From Emydura subglobosa (Eukaryota > Chordata > Testudines > Chelidae): DNA of 64,000 nucleotides. Location of the stretch: assembly GCA_007922225.1 (NCBI GenBank), contig ML679963.1, positions 7,225,984 to 7,289,983 of the forward strand. Reading direction: 5' to 3'. Numbering within the stretch: position 1 is the first letter of the stretch; each line of letters begins with the position of its first letter. The position numbers were made by a program, and so were the translations under genes. This document shows, one piece after another, positions 12,262 through 24,835 of the stretch. The notes beneath the pieces were generated by a model, which had not been told where the DNA came from, searched no databases, and saw only the letters and a list, made by a program, of their open reading frames with translations.

Positions 12262-12378
12262 TTGTACTGCAGGGGTGCCCTGGGAACTCCTGTCATGGAT
12301 CAGAACCACGTGGTGCTAGGTACTGTACAAACACAGAATAAAAAGACAATCCCTACCCCACAGAACTCACAACCTAAG
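12262..12378. repeat. Family A interspersed repeat
   Basis: The sequence reads gtgctaggtactgtacaaac, then aaaagacaatccctacccca and agaactcacaacctaag, the same order as the 2370 copy. Confidence 0.6.
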
Positions 12379-13868
12379 TAAGAGATTACAGAGAGGCATT
12401 CCGGTTTGGTCAGAACGTTTTCTTCTAGACTGGCAAAAGTTTAGCGCCTTGTCTTGACTCAGGAAAATGTTGAGTTGAGGTTGGGCTTAGCTACCATGAG
12501 CTAACTAAACCTGACCTAAACTCAGCTGCTTTTCCTAGTCCAGACAAACCTCAAGACAAGTCTCTGTGCATGTGCTATGCTCCACAGCTCCTCCCCTCCC
12601 CTCAAATGACGGCCTCTGCTGCCAGCCATATAATTTGATTTAGAAGTTGGAGAGTTCTCTGCTGTGTCCATTGGACACACAGGGCACTGTGGTTTATGAG
12701 CAGCTTTTTGTTTTTCTGTAATAGCAAGGTGCTGTTGTAAATCAAGGAAAGACGGAAGCAGCGGTAGCTATCACTTCCTAGGGAGTTTGTCTTTCAATAA
12801 TATTTAATTGGCTGCATACTTTACTCATCAAACAGAATGTGCTTTTCTTCTTTGGGATCACATTCAGGCCAGCTAAGTTAGTTTAAAGGTTTTATGTTTG
12901 GGCCACTGAAATTCTTTAGGGTAATTAACTGAGGCTGTATGGGATTATATGTACTTATTATCATAGGTCTTTGGTGTTTCCATCACGCTTCTTCCCTGGT
13001 GGAATTAGATAGTTTTCAGAGTGCTTAGGTCTTTCTGGTTTTGAGCAGTGGGAAGGAATGACCTGTCTCAATAGAGAATGCAAGTATGTTTGAGGGGGCC
13101 ACAGGGAGAAAGGGCATCACACTCTTCTTGCACTGGTGAGAATCAGGAGTCAATCCAGTGACGTTAAAGGGATTACACCAGGGTAAAACTGGTTAAAGCA
13201 ATAGGAGACTCAGGCCCAGAATATTCACCTACCAAACTCCCCCTGGAGAGCCACCACAACCCCTACACCAGAAACAGAGTCTGACAATTACAAGGGCCAG
13301 GTTGGTCGGCAGAATGAGTCTTTCCCCAGAGCTGTGTTGATATATCTTACCCTGGCTATGTGGTTTATTTACTGTTTGCACTTCAGTCAGCTGGGACAGT
13401 GAAACTAAACTGGTCAGTTTTGCTTTCTGTTTCTAGTCAGTGTCACTTTATTTACAGGTTCTTACAAAGTAGCTCACCGCCGGGATATCTGGAAATGAGC
13501 TCTGTCCACGTCTCCTTTCCCCATCCCCTCAGGAAAAAAAAGTTTTCATTCAAATGTTGTAAAAGCTTGAGAAAACTTTCTATTAACAAATTCTGTAACT
13601 CTTAAACAAAAAACACCAAAAAACCCTAAAGGTTCAAATTACTTGACTGTGTCTTTCAAAGAGGTACCAAAGGATTAGGATGAAAGATGTCAGACTGTCT
13701 TAACCCCCACACGCCATAGCCTGGATTCTCCCTATGCTAAGCATTATTAAAACACGTAATTCCTATTAATGCTTCCAGGGTGATGACACAGGTTGACAGT
13801 GGGGGTCTATAGATTCCCAAAATGGTATCTGCTCCCACTGAGTTCCAGGCGACATCTTGAAAGTCCAG
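12379..13868. other. No gene or repeat recognised
   Basis: AT-moderate sequence, only short open frames. Confidence 0.5.
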
Positions 13869-13928
13869 AACCACCCCCCCCCCACCACACACCCACCCAC
13901 TCACCCACCCACACACACACACACACCA
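13869..13928. repeat. C-rich and (CA)n simple repeat
   Basis: A poly-C run is followed by ccaccacacacccacccact and then uninterrupted (AC)n. It is a microsatellite and likely polymorphic. Confidence 0.9.
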
Positions 13929-14664
13929 CTTGACCCCCAGTGCTACTTGGGGTCAGCAGCTTTTGCAGGCTGAATAAGTTAATCAGTGACTGTCCGATGA
14001 TTAACATACTACCAGCCAACAGACAAGAGAGCTTAGCCGATGGCGCATGGCACCATAATTCTGTTCTTTCAGCACAAAAAAGTGCTGAGCGGTTAATCAA
14101 ATTCTTACCCTGTCCTAGGAAACATAGAATACTGAGAATAAAGATGGGCTTACAATTCTCATGAAGAGGTGCAGTGTCCTAGGTAATAAAGTCCAGTTTT
14201 CAGATCTGGGCACTGAACCAAGAGTGCTGAGTTCTGCATGTGGCTGCCCGAAGGCCTACTTCAGACTCCTAAATGCCAATCTGAGTCCAAGAATGCAGCC
14301 TTCACTTCCATTTGAAAACTGGGCTCACAGTACTTCAGACACATCAGTGCTATGCCTTTAAGAACCAGCTACTTTTAGATGAACTGTCAGTCAAATAATA
14401 AACAAGCCCAAGGAATAAACTCTTTGCCTTGCCTTTTTCCTGCAGACAGTAACCGGGTCCAGGAAGGGGGCCCAAGCTAACAGAGACTTAAGGATGAATT
14501 GCACTAAAAGGAGGAGATGCTGCAGTCACCGGTAAGGCAAAGTGGGCTTTGGGGATGTGAAGGTCTCGCCATATGGTCAGCACAGGGCAGATTTAACATA
14601 TGGGAAATGACAAAATGAACAACAATCAGTCCTTCTAGGAGTAGGGCTGATGGGAAGGTTTCTA

Positions 14665-14895
14665 AAGGCAACATGACACAAGGGCCTGAGCACAGAGATG
14701 GGTGCCAGGAACTCCTGGCTCTGACACTGACTCACCCTATGGCCTTGGGTAAGTCACGTGCCTTTCTGCAGCTAGCTCCCCGCCCATCTGTAGAATACCT
14801 GCCTCACAGAGGGGCTGCAAGGGTTAATCAATTCGTGCCTCTAGAACTCTTTGGAGATGGAGAGTGCTCTGCCGGTGTGAGGTATTATGATTTGG
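14665..14895 (+). repeat. MIR-type SINE
   Basis: Ordered MIR blocks: ctcctggctctgacactgac, ccttgggtaagtcacgtgcc, cccgcccatctgtagaatac, and tctttggagatggagagtgc at the 3' side. Confidence 0.8.
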
Positions 14896-15039
14896 GGCAC
14901 AATACAACCTGGCATTGTCCCTGGCACAATACAACCTCATGAGAGCTTCCAGGATCGTAGCTAGGGTACTTAGCTGGCCCCATTAACACAGCATCTGATC
15001 GCCTCACAACCTTTAATCCCCGTATCTACCCCCACAACA

Positions 15040-15365
15040 CCCCTGGAGGCAGGGTGGTGCTACCAACCCTATTCGACAGATGGGGAACTGAGGCACTGAG
15101 AGTTTAGACCCCTCAGAAGGATCTGGGCCCTCGTCGCACTGTGCCTCAGTTTCCCATCTGGAACATGGAGCTAACAGCGCTGCCTTCCCTCACAGGAGCA
15201 TTGGGAGGGTAAAGCATTGAAATCAATGGCAGCTCGGAGCCTAACTACCTTTGAGAATCTGGGCCTCAGTGACACACAGGAAGTTTGGGGCAGAGCAGAG
15301 ACTTGACCATGGACTTCCTGCCTCTCAGGCCTGCTCCCTAACCCCTGGACCACCCGCTCGGTCAT
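15040..15365. repeat. Mosaic of MIR fragments in opposite orientations
   Basis: A minus-strand MIR piece (gacagatggggaactgaggc, about 15074) is followed by a plus-strand piece (ctgtgcctcagtttcccatc, about 15139-15215) and a second minus-strand piece (acacaggaagtttggggcag to about 15360). This fits one SINE inserted next to or into another. Confidence 0.65.
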
Positions 15366-18270
15366 AGCCAAAACCCTCTCTCTCCTCTACCACCTGCCGT
15401 ACCCCCTAATTCAGCAACGCACTTAAGTGCAGGCTCAAGCCCATCCCTATTCAACAAAGCACTCAAGTATCTTGCTTAATTGTGGCCATAAAAGGGATGG
15501 TCCCAGGTGTACTCAGTTTAGGGCAGCACCTAAGAAGGACCATTCCCATCTGCTGCTGTTAGTACAGCTCCATCTCTACCCTTCCAAACCCTGCGATCCC
15601 TTCGGAATGGCAGGTGTTGGGGGAAAAAGAGCTTAAAAAAGACAGAATGACTGGGAGGGCGAAACATATCTGCTTCGCTCTATCAGATCACAGGGATTGG
15701 CTCGGCAGGAGAGTTGGATCTCTTTCTTATCTAAATTGAAATGCTGGATTAGCTAATATTTTTCAAGTCCCTCCTTACAGACCTACACGAGCTCTTTCAT
15801 ATGGTAATGTAGCACACAGCTACACCAGCCACCTGATAAGCAGCAGAGAAGCTGGCACAACTTCAAAAGCAGAAACGGTCGCACCCACTGACTCACCGGG
15901 GTCTGATTTGCTCTCAAGACGTGACTGCATTTGGTGAGGCGCTGCAATCTCAGGCTCCTGTCAGCAGACATGCCCTGGCAGTATCGCAGTGAAAGTCAAT
16001 GGGGATTGGGCCCCCATCTTCCCTTTGTGCCTTTGGAAAATCTCTCCCTGGCTGATGACAAAAGGGCAGGGGTAATGGTCCTGGCAGCGTTCACCCATTA
16101 AAGATTTGCCTTACCGAATCAACCACCTACGCTGGCAACCTCTCTCTGATGGGCCAAGGTCTCTTACTCTGGATTAGATCCTGAGGTCCTTATTGAGTCC
16201 CTGCTCAGGCGGAAAGCCATTCACTTCAGCAGGAAGGAGCAAAGGCTGCAGAAACCAGCTCCAGAAGAATAGCCAGCCTATCAACCTGACTCGTTTTCTG
16301 ACACAGAGAGAGAGTCTGGATCTGCGAGATGATAAGCCCTTCTGAACGGTGGGAGTTGAGGAAGCTGGGAACTAGCCAGGAAGCCTTCTACACCTAGCAG
16401 CATCAGGTCTGGTTCGCTGCTCGTTAAGCTGAGGAACAATTCCATTGATGTTGATGGGTTTACACTGGTGGAAGACACGCCGCAGGCAATATCCCTGGGA
16501 AAGTTCAGTGAACAATTCAAGCGCACTTGTCATTGGCTAAGGTGGCAACGGCCCAGGAGTCACTGAACACACGAGATCTGGGCCCAGACTGTGCTCTCAC
16601 TCATGCCCCAGGCAAGGTTTTTCACATTAGCCACGGGCATGCCACACCTTGATACGGCTGACCTCCAAATGGCGGGGCCGATCAGCCCCGACACTGACAG
16701 TCCAAAGGCCATACCTGGAGCCCCGCCCTCAGCTCTGAGAAAAAAGACATTGAAAGAGATGCAAAGTTCCACATCCTTGAAACCTGGAGGGGCGTGCTCC
16801 AGTGCTTTGGAGAGTTATTTTGACCTCAAGCCCATCTCAGTGCCGAGAGTAAGATGTGAATCAGATGTGAATCAGAGAACAGACCTCAACCTCCATTGCT
16901 GGGATTCAAATCAGGCTGAAATAGAATGAACTGCTGTGTCGCGGTGGCTGTCATCACTGATCCAGTGTCATGTCAGCTGCTACAGGTGTAACAAAAGTGT
17001 GACCCAGAGGAATGCTGTGAAGAGACTGAGATTTATTTCCTGGCCCCTCTCACAGGTCAGGGTTACAAAAGGTTAAGACCTGGATCACATGGCGGAGTGT
17101 CAATATCCACTGATTCCAATAGCTGCGGTTACAACTAGATTGTGTGTGCATGTACAATTTTAGCACTCATGAAAGGCACCAGATTGGCTGCCCTAAAGAC
17201 TGAAGTACCATATTTATCCATGGAGCAGGAATCAATTTCATTGCACGAGAAAGGCTGGAAGAATGAAAGAAAAGATCAAAGAAAAGAGACAGACGGAGAG
17301 ATGGAGGCTCTCTCATACCGCTTCTGTTTCTTTACCGTGCCGTGTTGGCACAGTACATTCGCCTCACCTCCCTCCCAGCACTTCAGAAGTTTTCCCCACT
17401 GTTTTCTTTTTACTTTGAGCACAGGCCATTATAGCTATTAGAATATAAAGCTTAAGGCTTTGGTCTTAATTTTCCAAAGCAATGAATGGATCAAGCCCCT
17501 GCTACATTAAAGACTGAATTTCGATCTATGAATCCCCAGGACAGCTGGAGTGCTCTGGGACTATGCAGGGCACAAAACCCAGGATGAAGGGTGTGAGAGC
17601 TGGGGACAAAGCATCTTCAGTCCAGAGGACCCAGCCACGGAACAAACTCCCAGAGGAGATGAGGTGAACCCAGAATCTGGGCATCTTTGGGAAATGTTGC
17701 AAAAACCTTCCTCTGCCAAAGCCTTTCCATTGTCAGAACAAAACGCACGACACTAACACCCCAGTAGCTCCCCGCCAACCAGCCCTCGCTGTCATGGGTT
17801 TGCTCCACTCACCGCTATGGTACCTCCTTGTGATTCGTCTGGGTATTACGTCTCTCACCGCTGGTTTGACGTTTTCTCTTGCAGCTTCGCAGACCCCTTG
17901 CCTTGTCCAACGGCAGCCCCACAAACTGCTGCGCTTCCTCTTTGTCCCCTCTCTTCCTGCCCAGTTGGGCTTCAGGTTCAATTGGGGCTGTATATCCAGC
18001 CCACCCAGATGCAGCCTATCCTGGCAAGCAGCCCCTTCTGAGCCATTTTAACCCCTTCAGGGTTAACACCCCACCACACGCCCCAAAACCCAGAAACCAA
18101 TAAAACCTAAAAACTCAGAAGCAGAAACCCTGCTTCCACGCAAAGCTTTTACCCGGAAAAGGCAGGAGGATCAGGGACTCCAAAGTCCACTAGGGACTTC
18201 ACTATTGCCACTGATTTTACATGCAAGGTGCTCAGATGTTGGGGGAATGGGCAGCAATCTAAAACCCTTA
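15366..18270. other. No gene recognised
   Basis: Short frames only. Around 15415-15480 there is a repeated cacttaagtg/cactcaagt motif that resembles 19745-19850 and 33490-33600, probably an old interspersed repeat. Confidence 0.45.
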
Positions 18271-18499
18271 AGGTATGTCTACACAGCAGCCAGGAGGTGT
18301 GACTCCCAGAGCCGGCAGACGCACATGCGCTAGCTCTGATCAGGCTCACATGCTAAAAATAGCAAATGTGGCCACAATGGCATGGACAGCGGCTTGGGCT
18401 AGCTGCCCACGTACAATCCCACCTGTGCTGCCGCAGCGCACGTACACCTGCCCAGGCTGGGAATTACACCCACCTCCACGCCGCTGTGTCGGCGTTCCC
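18271..18499. mobile_element. Harbinger-like MITE, CpG-decayed (229 bp)
   Basis: The left end AGGTATGTCTACACAGCAGC is preceded by tta (18268-18270). The right end, GCTGTGTCGGCGTTCCC, is a diverged inverse and is followed by ttc. A related, better preserved copy lies at 53529-53796 with the same interior (cacatgctaaaaatagcaaa here; catgctaaaaacagcagcat there). Confidence 0.6.
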
Positions 18500-19073
18500 T
18501 TCGTCGGAAGGCGAGCATGACGTATAGTGCTACCCAAATCTTCTCGGCTATCAAAGGGCCTGTTTGAGTTAGAAATCTGGAATAATACCGATGACGTGAT
18601 TTCTGGAGCAGGTGGCATTAAAGATCTCAACAGCGTACAACTCTCAGGAACAGGGAAACAAGCTGCCCTTCATAAATGAAGTCATCCTCGTCATTCCCTG
18701 CTCAGTTAGAGAGTAAATTAAAATGCCCAAACCTGGGAAATCAAATTACAGGCAGGCTGGTCTTTGCTACATTTTTGCAGTTATGAATACGTTATTACTA
18801 ACAGCCAATGTGAAGTGCTTGCGCAAAGGAAACAATTGCAGTGCACCACAAGTTTTGTCGGTTCTCCATAATCCAAGAACTGAGCTACATATTCTTGGAG
18901 ACCATGCGCTGGCAACTTATCTATTAACTAACTATATGCATACAGTGAGAGACACAGAGCACTCTTATAACAATTGAGTTATACACAGGGACTGGGATTC
19001 TCAAAAGAGCCAAAGGATGTTTGATGCCCATACCCCACTGAGATTCAGTGGGAGCTGGCATCTAACTCCATTA

Positions 19074-19167
19074 GGGCTTGTCTACGTATGACCATTATTC
19101 TGAAGCAAGGTAGAATGTATTTACAAGAGAAGAGCTAGTTCAGAAGAACTCCATGTATGGACAAGCT
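19074..19167. mobile_element. Harbinger-like MITE, GGGCTTGTCTAC type (94 bp)
   Basis: The left end GGGCTTGTCTACG and right end TATGGACAAGCTC are inverted partners. The flanking triplets are tta (19071-19073) and tca (19168-19170). Confidence 0.6.
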
Positions 19168-19334
19168 CTCAGGCTCCTTTGAAAGTCCCAGCTGATAATA
19201 TTAGAAAAGAAACCCATCAGTACGATAATGAGTTTTTCGCCTTCCTCTGCAGCATGGGGCATGGGTCACGTACAGGTTTAATCTAGTGCAAAGGGTGAAT
19301 TCTCTGTAACTTGAAGCCTTTAATCCTGATTTCA

Positions 19335-19470
19335 GGACTTCAGTAACTCAGCCAGAGGTTAGGGGTCTATTACAGGCATGGTTGGGCGAGTTTCCGAGGC
19401 CTGCGTCGTGCAGGAAGTCAGACTCCATGATCATGATGGTCCCTTCTGATCTTAAAGGCTATGAGAATGT
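19335..19470 (+). mobile_element. CR1 LINE 3' end fragment
   Basis: CR1 3' end blocks in order: tcagccagaggttaggggtc, gcaggaagtcagactccatg, atcatgatggtcccttctga. Confidence 0.8.
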
Positions 19471-21047
19471 CAGAGTCTGAACTGAGCTGTGCGCAAATTC
19501 AGTCTCTTTGGGGGATTAGTAAAAGGCATAGGACTTGCCGCCACATACCTTCTCTAGTCTAGGATCCAGTCCTCGAAGGGGCCAGTACTAGCCGCTTCAG
19601 AAAAAGATTCAAGGAACCTGGCAATAGGAAATTACAGGACAGCCTGCTCTAGGAAAATCTGATGCCAAATTCCAGTCTGAATATGGCTTATTTGTAATGG
19701 TGACAGCCACAAGGAGGGCAGTTATTTACAATACAGATCAACTCCCGGCCCTGATTCAGAAAAGCACTGACGTGTTTGCTTAGCTTTCAGCTGGTGTTTA
19801 CTTCCCACTGAAGTCAAGGAGACTTGAGCACACACTTAAGTACTTTTCTGTAGCAGGGTCCGGGGGCAGAGCTCTCCAGTGTCCAGCTCAAAGGACCCCA
19901 ATCTGCTCCCTCCCAGCACCCCATTTCAATATGCAACTTGCGCCTTCCTTCCATCATGGCTCTATGACCCCCAGCCTCATCCCCCATTCTAATTCTCACC
20001 TCTTTTATTCCAGCCCACCTCCATTTCTAGAGGCTGTTCTCCCCAAACTATTCCAGAGCAGGATATTAATAGCAGCTCTTATGCAGTCTCTATAGCTATA
20101 AGTCACTTGTGCATTTGTTACGTTACATTTAATTTACTGCCTTCTGCAATAGTGCCATCAGTCTATTAGTTGGTATTGATTTGCTTTTGGAGATTAGACC
20201 TGCTATACTAACTCACTAAAGAGAATTTCATCGGCATGAGGGGTAAATGCATGATCTTTCTAACCCAACAACCACAAGCTACTTTGGGTCCCTTATGCCT
20301 TCCTGAAAATGAAGAGTCTCACTCCAGGCAGCTGCCCACACTGAGCATGTTCTAAATAACTTGAAGTGGATAGTCAAGGATGAAAGCACAGAGAGGTTTG
20401 CATGTGTTCAGCTCAGCAGATTTTGATGTGACCCCTGCAGAGCTTGGACTCTGCACTGGTACTAAAATTCTCTATGCTCAGTGATCATTTTGCACAATGA
20501 ATTCATCTGTGTAATTGGGTTTGTTTGTCCTAAGATTAACCCTGTGTTTGTTCGGCAATTAGCGCTCTAGCTATGCAGAACTGAATCTTCTTTCATTTGG
20601 AGTTTATCTGCGAAAGGAGCCCACATGGAATTTCCTAAATTTTCCTTTTTTCAATCTTGTTGGAATTGGGAAGCGGGAGCGGAAGGGGAAGGGAGGAGAA
20701 CAAAGAATTCCCGTCTCATTTTATTGTTATGTTTGCCATGCAGTGATTTCATAGTCCTGCCGGTGCAATCTCAGAGCCAGTCAGGTTTTTAATGGTTGCA
20801 ATAGTTAAGATTGTGAGTCAAGTCCTGATACCCTGATCCAATTCCACTTTGAATGGTTGCATGCTACCTACCTAAATTGCCCCTGCAGTTTCTATTGCAT
20901 GCAGTTTTCCTCTTCACTCTCCGTCTCCACTGTTACTTTGTGGTATTAAACAACTGACACTTTCCATCCCAGAGGCAGCTGCACTTCACTGGTAGGCAAA
21001 ATGATCTCGATCCTATAGTATGGGAACCTTTGTGACGACAGACACCA

Positions 21048-21388
21048 TATAAAAGCAAGACCTTTCTCTTTCTCGTGTCTCTCCCTCTCATCCTCATCAT
21101 TCATTCACTCAAGTGCTCGTTGCAGAGACAAAGCCTGTTACTGCCTTGCAAAGAGGATTTCTGTGCAAAGTGAACTGAAGATTATCACAGTCATTTAATG
21201 TGTTATTAACACTGCCTGGGGCCATTTCTAAATTGTTTCCCTAGCTGCTTTTGCCATTGCTTGGCTTATGGATGCGCGCGGTGTGTCCTGGCTCAATCAC
21301 CTAGAACAGCACATAGATGCCTTAAGAGCTCTTCTGCGGCCTGTCAGACAGGAAACCGCACATTTGCTTATCGAGGTAATGCAATAAA
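21048..21388 (+). other. Candidate short transcription unit: TATA box, 39-codon ORF, AATAAA
   Basis: A TATAAAA box (21048-21054) is followed about 30 bp later by a pyrimidine-rich stretch suitable for a start site. An ORF runs from ATG at 21268 to TAA at 21385-21387. Its product begins MDARGVSWLNHLEQHIDALR and continues with charged and leucine-rich residues that could form an amphipathic helix. AATAAA at 21383-21388 overlaps the stop codon. A good donor (GAG|GTAATG at 21375/21376) lies inside the ORF, so it could instead be a first coding exon. I do not recognise the protein. An ORF this short is expected fairly often by chance, so this is a candidate only. Confidence 0.2.
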
Positions 21389-22347
21389 AAAGGCTTTATA
21401 ACTTGAGCTGCAACCTGATCTTTGAACTCACTCAACTGCTTGACTTGGAACAAAAAAAGGGGTGGAGGGGGAGTGCTTCCCTCCAAAGGAAAAATGCTTC
21501 AAATCCAGTGCTGCAGTTTGCAGCAAGTCAGGATTGGAACCTCTCGGGATTCCTTCCCAGCCAGGTGAGTGTCTGACCCACGCAGGTGTGATTTACTGAG
21601 TCACAGCTGCATGTGGATGCAGGCTGCCCCAAGTCAGCTGGGTAACTAATCCGTTGGAGTAGAAGACAACTTCCCAGTCCGTCCTTTGGATCCCTTTCAC
21701 TGCAAAGCCTGGCCCTCTAGCTGGGGAATGTTCAGATCCGGGATTTTCGAATTTTGCATGGTTTCCATTGCGAAACCAAAGCTGTCTCTCCCCCGATTTG
21801 CTCAAAACTGGGCCGAGGACCTCCTGGAGGGATCGTTAACTTGAGAAGAATTTTCAGCACATCTAGGCTGAGTTTCAAGCCTGGAACAAAACCTGAAACC
21901 AGGTGAGTTTTTATGAGGAGGCCTTTCTCCCGATGAGTTTCGTGCGGCTCTAAAAATAACCCTCACGTTTCTGTTATGACTGCCCCACCTCTGCGTACTA
22001 ATTCCCCACCTTCCGCCAGGAACTCCCAGCTAACAATGCACACAGAGCCAATTTGAAGGTCATGAAGGAAAAGCTAGTAACTCCTGATCTAAAAGCTCAG
22101 GACCATCATCCACTGCAAGTGGCATCTGCATTTTCCTTCTTACTTGGTCAGTTCTCCGTTCCAGCACCAGGGGTGGAGTTGCATGGCACAGTTTTACTCC
22201 TTTATGAACCCCAAGGCATACTGCATGAATCATTGGCATATAATTATTTTTAAAATATAATAAAATTACCAAAGGATTCAGTAAAGGCAATGGTCCCCAT
22301 CAAGTAGGAGGAAATTAATTTGCCATGGAAATGGCTCTGCACAGAAT

Positions 22348-22369
22348 CTGGAGATGCTGGCATCTCCAG
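22348..22369. repeat. Short perfect hairpin
   Basis: CTGGAGATGC and GCATCTCCAG are exact inverse copies with a 2-base centre. No transcript context is visible. Confidence 0.6.
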
Positions 22370-22639
22370 TACAGCCCCAGTGAACTCCTCATTCAATACA
22401 ACACACATAAGTGCCTATAAAAACATCTGCCACCAATTAATGATGGGTGAAACTGTGTCAAGAGCCTGCTCAAGGCCTCATATACCTCTTAAGGGACACT
22501 TACAAATTCTGCCCACTCATGACAATGAGGTTGCATGGATAAACATGAAGCGAGCATTTGATCATTAAGATTTTGCCAATGGGAAGTATCCATTAATTGA
22601 CATTCATATTTTCACATCTAGTTATCCCAATTTTGGGTG

Positions 22640-23462
22640 AACTACGCTCAAAACGATCTGGGCAAGCTGCAGAAATGGGCTGAAGTAAATAGGATGAAAT
22701 TCAATAAGGACAGATGCAAAGTGCTCCATGTAGGAAGGAACAATCAGTGGCACACGTACACAATGGGAAATGACTGCCTAGAAGGAGTACTGCGGAAAGG
22801 GATCTGGGGGTGATAGTGGATCACAAGCTAAATATGAGTTAACTGTGTCACACTGCTGCAAAAAAAAAAAAACCAACACCCCAAACATCATTCTGGGATT
22901 TATTAGCAGGAATGTTGTAAGCAAGACACGAGAAGTAATTCTTCTGCTCTACTCTGTGCTGATTAGGCCTCAACTGGAGTGGGGTGTCCAGTTCTGGGTA
23001 CCACATTTCAGGAAGGATGTGGACAAATTGGTCCAGAGAAGAGCAACAAAAATGATTAAAGGTCTAGAAAACGTGATCTACGAGGGAAGATTGAAAAAAT
23101 TGGGTTCGTTTAGTCTGGAGAAGAGAAGACTGAGGGGGGGACATGACAACGGTTTTCCACTACATAAAAGGTTGTTACAAGGAGCAGGGAGAAAAAAATG
23201 TTCTCCTTAACCTCTGAGGATAGGACAAGGAGCAATGGGCTTAAATTGCAGCAAGGGCTGTTTAGGTCGGACATTAGGAAAAACTTCCTAATTGTCAGAG
23301 TAGTTAAACACTGGAATAAATTGCCTAGGGAGGTTCTGGAATCTCCATGACTGGAGTTTTTTAGGAGCGGATTAGACAAACTCCTCTCAGGGATGGTCTA
23401 GATAAGTGCAGGGGACTGGACTAGATGACCTCACGATGGTCCTTCTAGTCCTACGATTCAAG
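22640..23462 (+). mobile_element. CR1 LINE, 5'-truncated 3' half
   Basis: It follows the C-terminal part of the CR1 ORF2 (ctgggcaagctgcagaaatg; gtccagttctgggtaccaca; aggaaggatgtggacaaatt) into the 3' end (actggactagatgacctcac, ggtccttctagtcctacgat). A run of 13 A near 22860 interrupts the frame. Confidence 0.9.
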
Positions 23463-23559
23463 CAAAAGACTTCAGTCAGCACTTATAGAAAAATCCAGTG
23501 ATCTAACCACATATTCCATTCCATTATCACTTACGCAGTTTGGGTATTAAAGTCTCTAA

Positions 23560-23680
23560 AGGCTTGTCTACAAAAGGGAAACTGACCACAATAACTATTG
23601 TGGAATAAACTATGAGAGTGTCCAAGGGGGTGTTATTTTGCAATCTCTATTCTGGCCAATTTCCCAGTGTAGACAAGCCC
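23560..23680. mobile_element. Harbinger-like MITE (121 bp)
   Basis: The left end AGGCTTGTCTACA and right end TGTAGACAAGCCC are inverted partners with one mismatch. The flanking triplets are taa (23557-23559) and tga (23681-23683). Confidence 0.7.
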
Positions 23681-24835
23681 TGATTCCCACTCTGTATCTG
23701 GTCCAATTACTTACAGGTAGAGCAGCGTTGGTAGAGGAGTCCCAGCCCTGTAACCAATCACAGAGCTGGATGCCAGGAGGCATGGCCATTAAGGCCCATT
23801 TATACTCCATCTACCTAGGGAACCTAGAAGAAAACAAGCTCTGTGCTAAAACATGTAGATTGCCTTTCAAAGAGCCGATGTGTAGCTTGAATATCCCTGG
23901 CCACTTCTTTGGCTATAAATCATGCTGCATGTGATAAGGTAATTACTCTCTCCTTGAAACAATTCATAGAAAAAGCTATAAAAAGCCTGGCTTGTAAACA
24001 GAACAGTAAAGAGGCAGCACAATAAAATCTCAGGGTGGGAGGGTACTACATTTCTGTTGGCCATTAAACGCCTCGTTTTTCCAGACCATGGAGCAAGGAG
24101 GGGGTGTGCGGACCCTGGAACCTGTAGATGCTTCACAGAGGCCTTTGCCATCAACTCCCTGGGAGCTCCTACACGGTGACAATGTACCTGCTATAAAACA
24201 AAGAGACACTGGAGGACAACACCAAGACATTTCCCCTAGCACCAACAAGGGAGCGTCTGCAGCCTGGCCAGCCTCCCAGCACATTGTCACTGTCAGGCCA
24301 TGGCGGGTGGATGGGTGTGTTCAGCCCATCCCAATTCTCCAGTCTTGCCAACCAGGCTTACGTTTGTCACACAGTTACACTGCCATAGCCTGCCCTCACC
24401 TTGCAAGTGATGCCTCCAAACTCCGAGAAATGTCTTCATTTTTCTTGTTCCCCTTCCCCGTCCCTCTAGCTGAAGGAGATCAGCGGTAGCTCTTTCCAGA
24501 GCCAGTCGGTACTGGAAGCCATGGTTAGATCATCCTGAGTGAGGTTGCTGGAGACCTTTGTGAAGCAATCCCAGGGCTTCCTCTCCAGCCCCTGCCAACA
24601 TGGAACTCACTATCTCAAGGGACACAATATTGCTAACCTCAACGGATCAAAAATCATGAATCAGACACCCTCCACCCCCCAAAAATCATGAGATTAAAAA
24701 ATAAATCACGTTTTCTAGTCTGTCTTTTGAACTCCCTCTACTCCTCCACCAGTGCATCTGAGATCATTGCTGGTTGAAAAGTCAATCTTTGGATTGGCGC
24801 ATTTCTACTGGGCTCCCTCTGCTTGTCTTATGTCA

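Larger units (their letters stand above)
19471..22639. other. Repeat-poor block downstream of HEATR6
   Basis: This is the longest stretch in the window with no clear transposon. It contains the candidate unit at 21048-21388. It could hold conserved non-coding elements, but this cannot be told from one sequence. Confidence 0.5.

Noticed and set aside
21181..21225. HNF1-like site around gtgttattaacac
   Set aside because: Half-sites are not in the usual arrangement, and AT-rich matches of this kind are frequent by chance.
22845..23210. 121-codon plus-strand frame
   Set aside because: CR1 ORF2 remnant, not a host gene.
24088..24489. 133-codon plus-strand open frame
   Set aside because: No known domain. 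The flanking aaaaatcatga-type motifs suggest old retroposon sequence.
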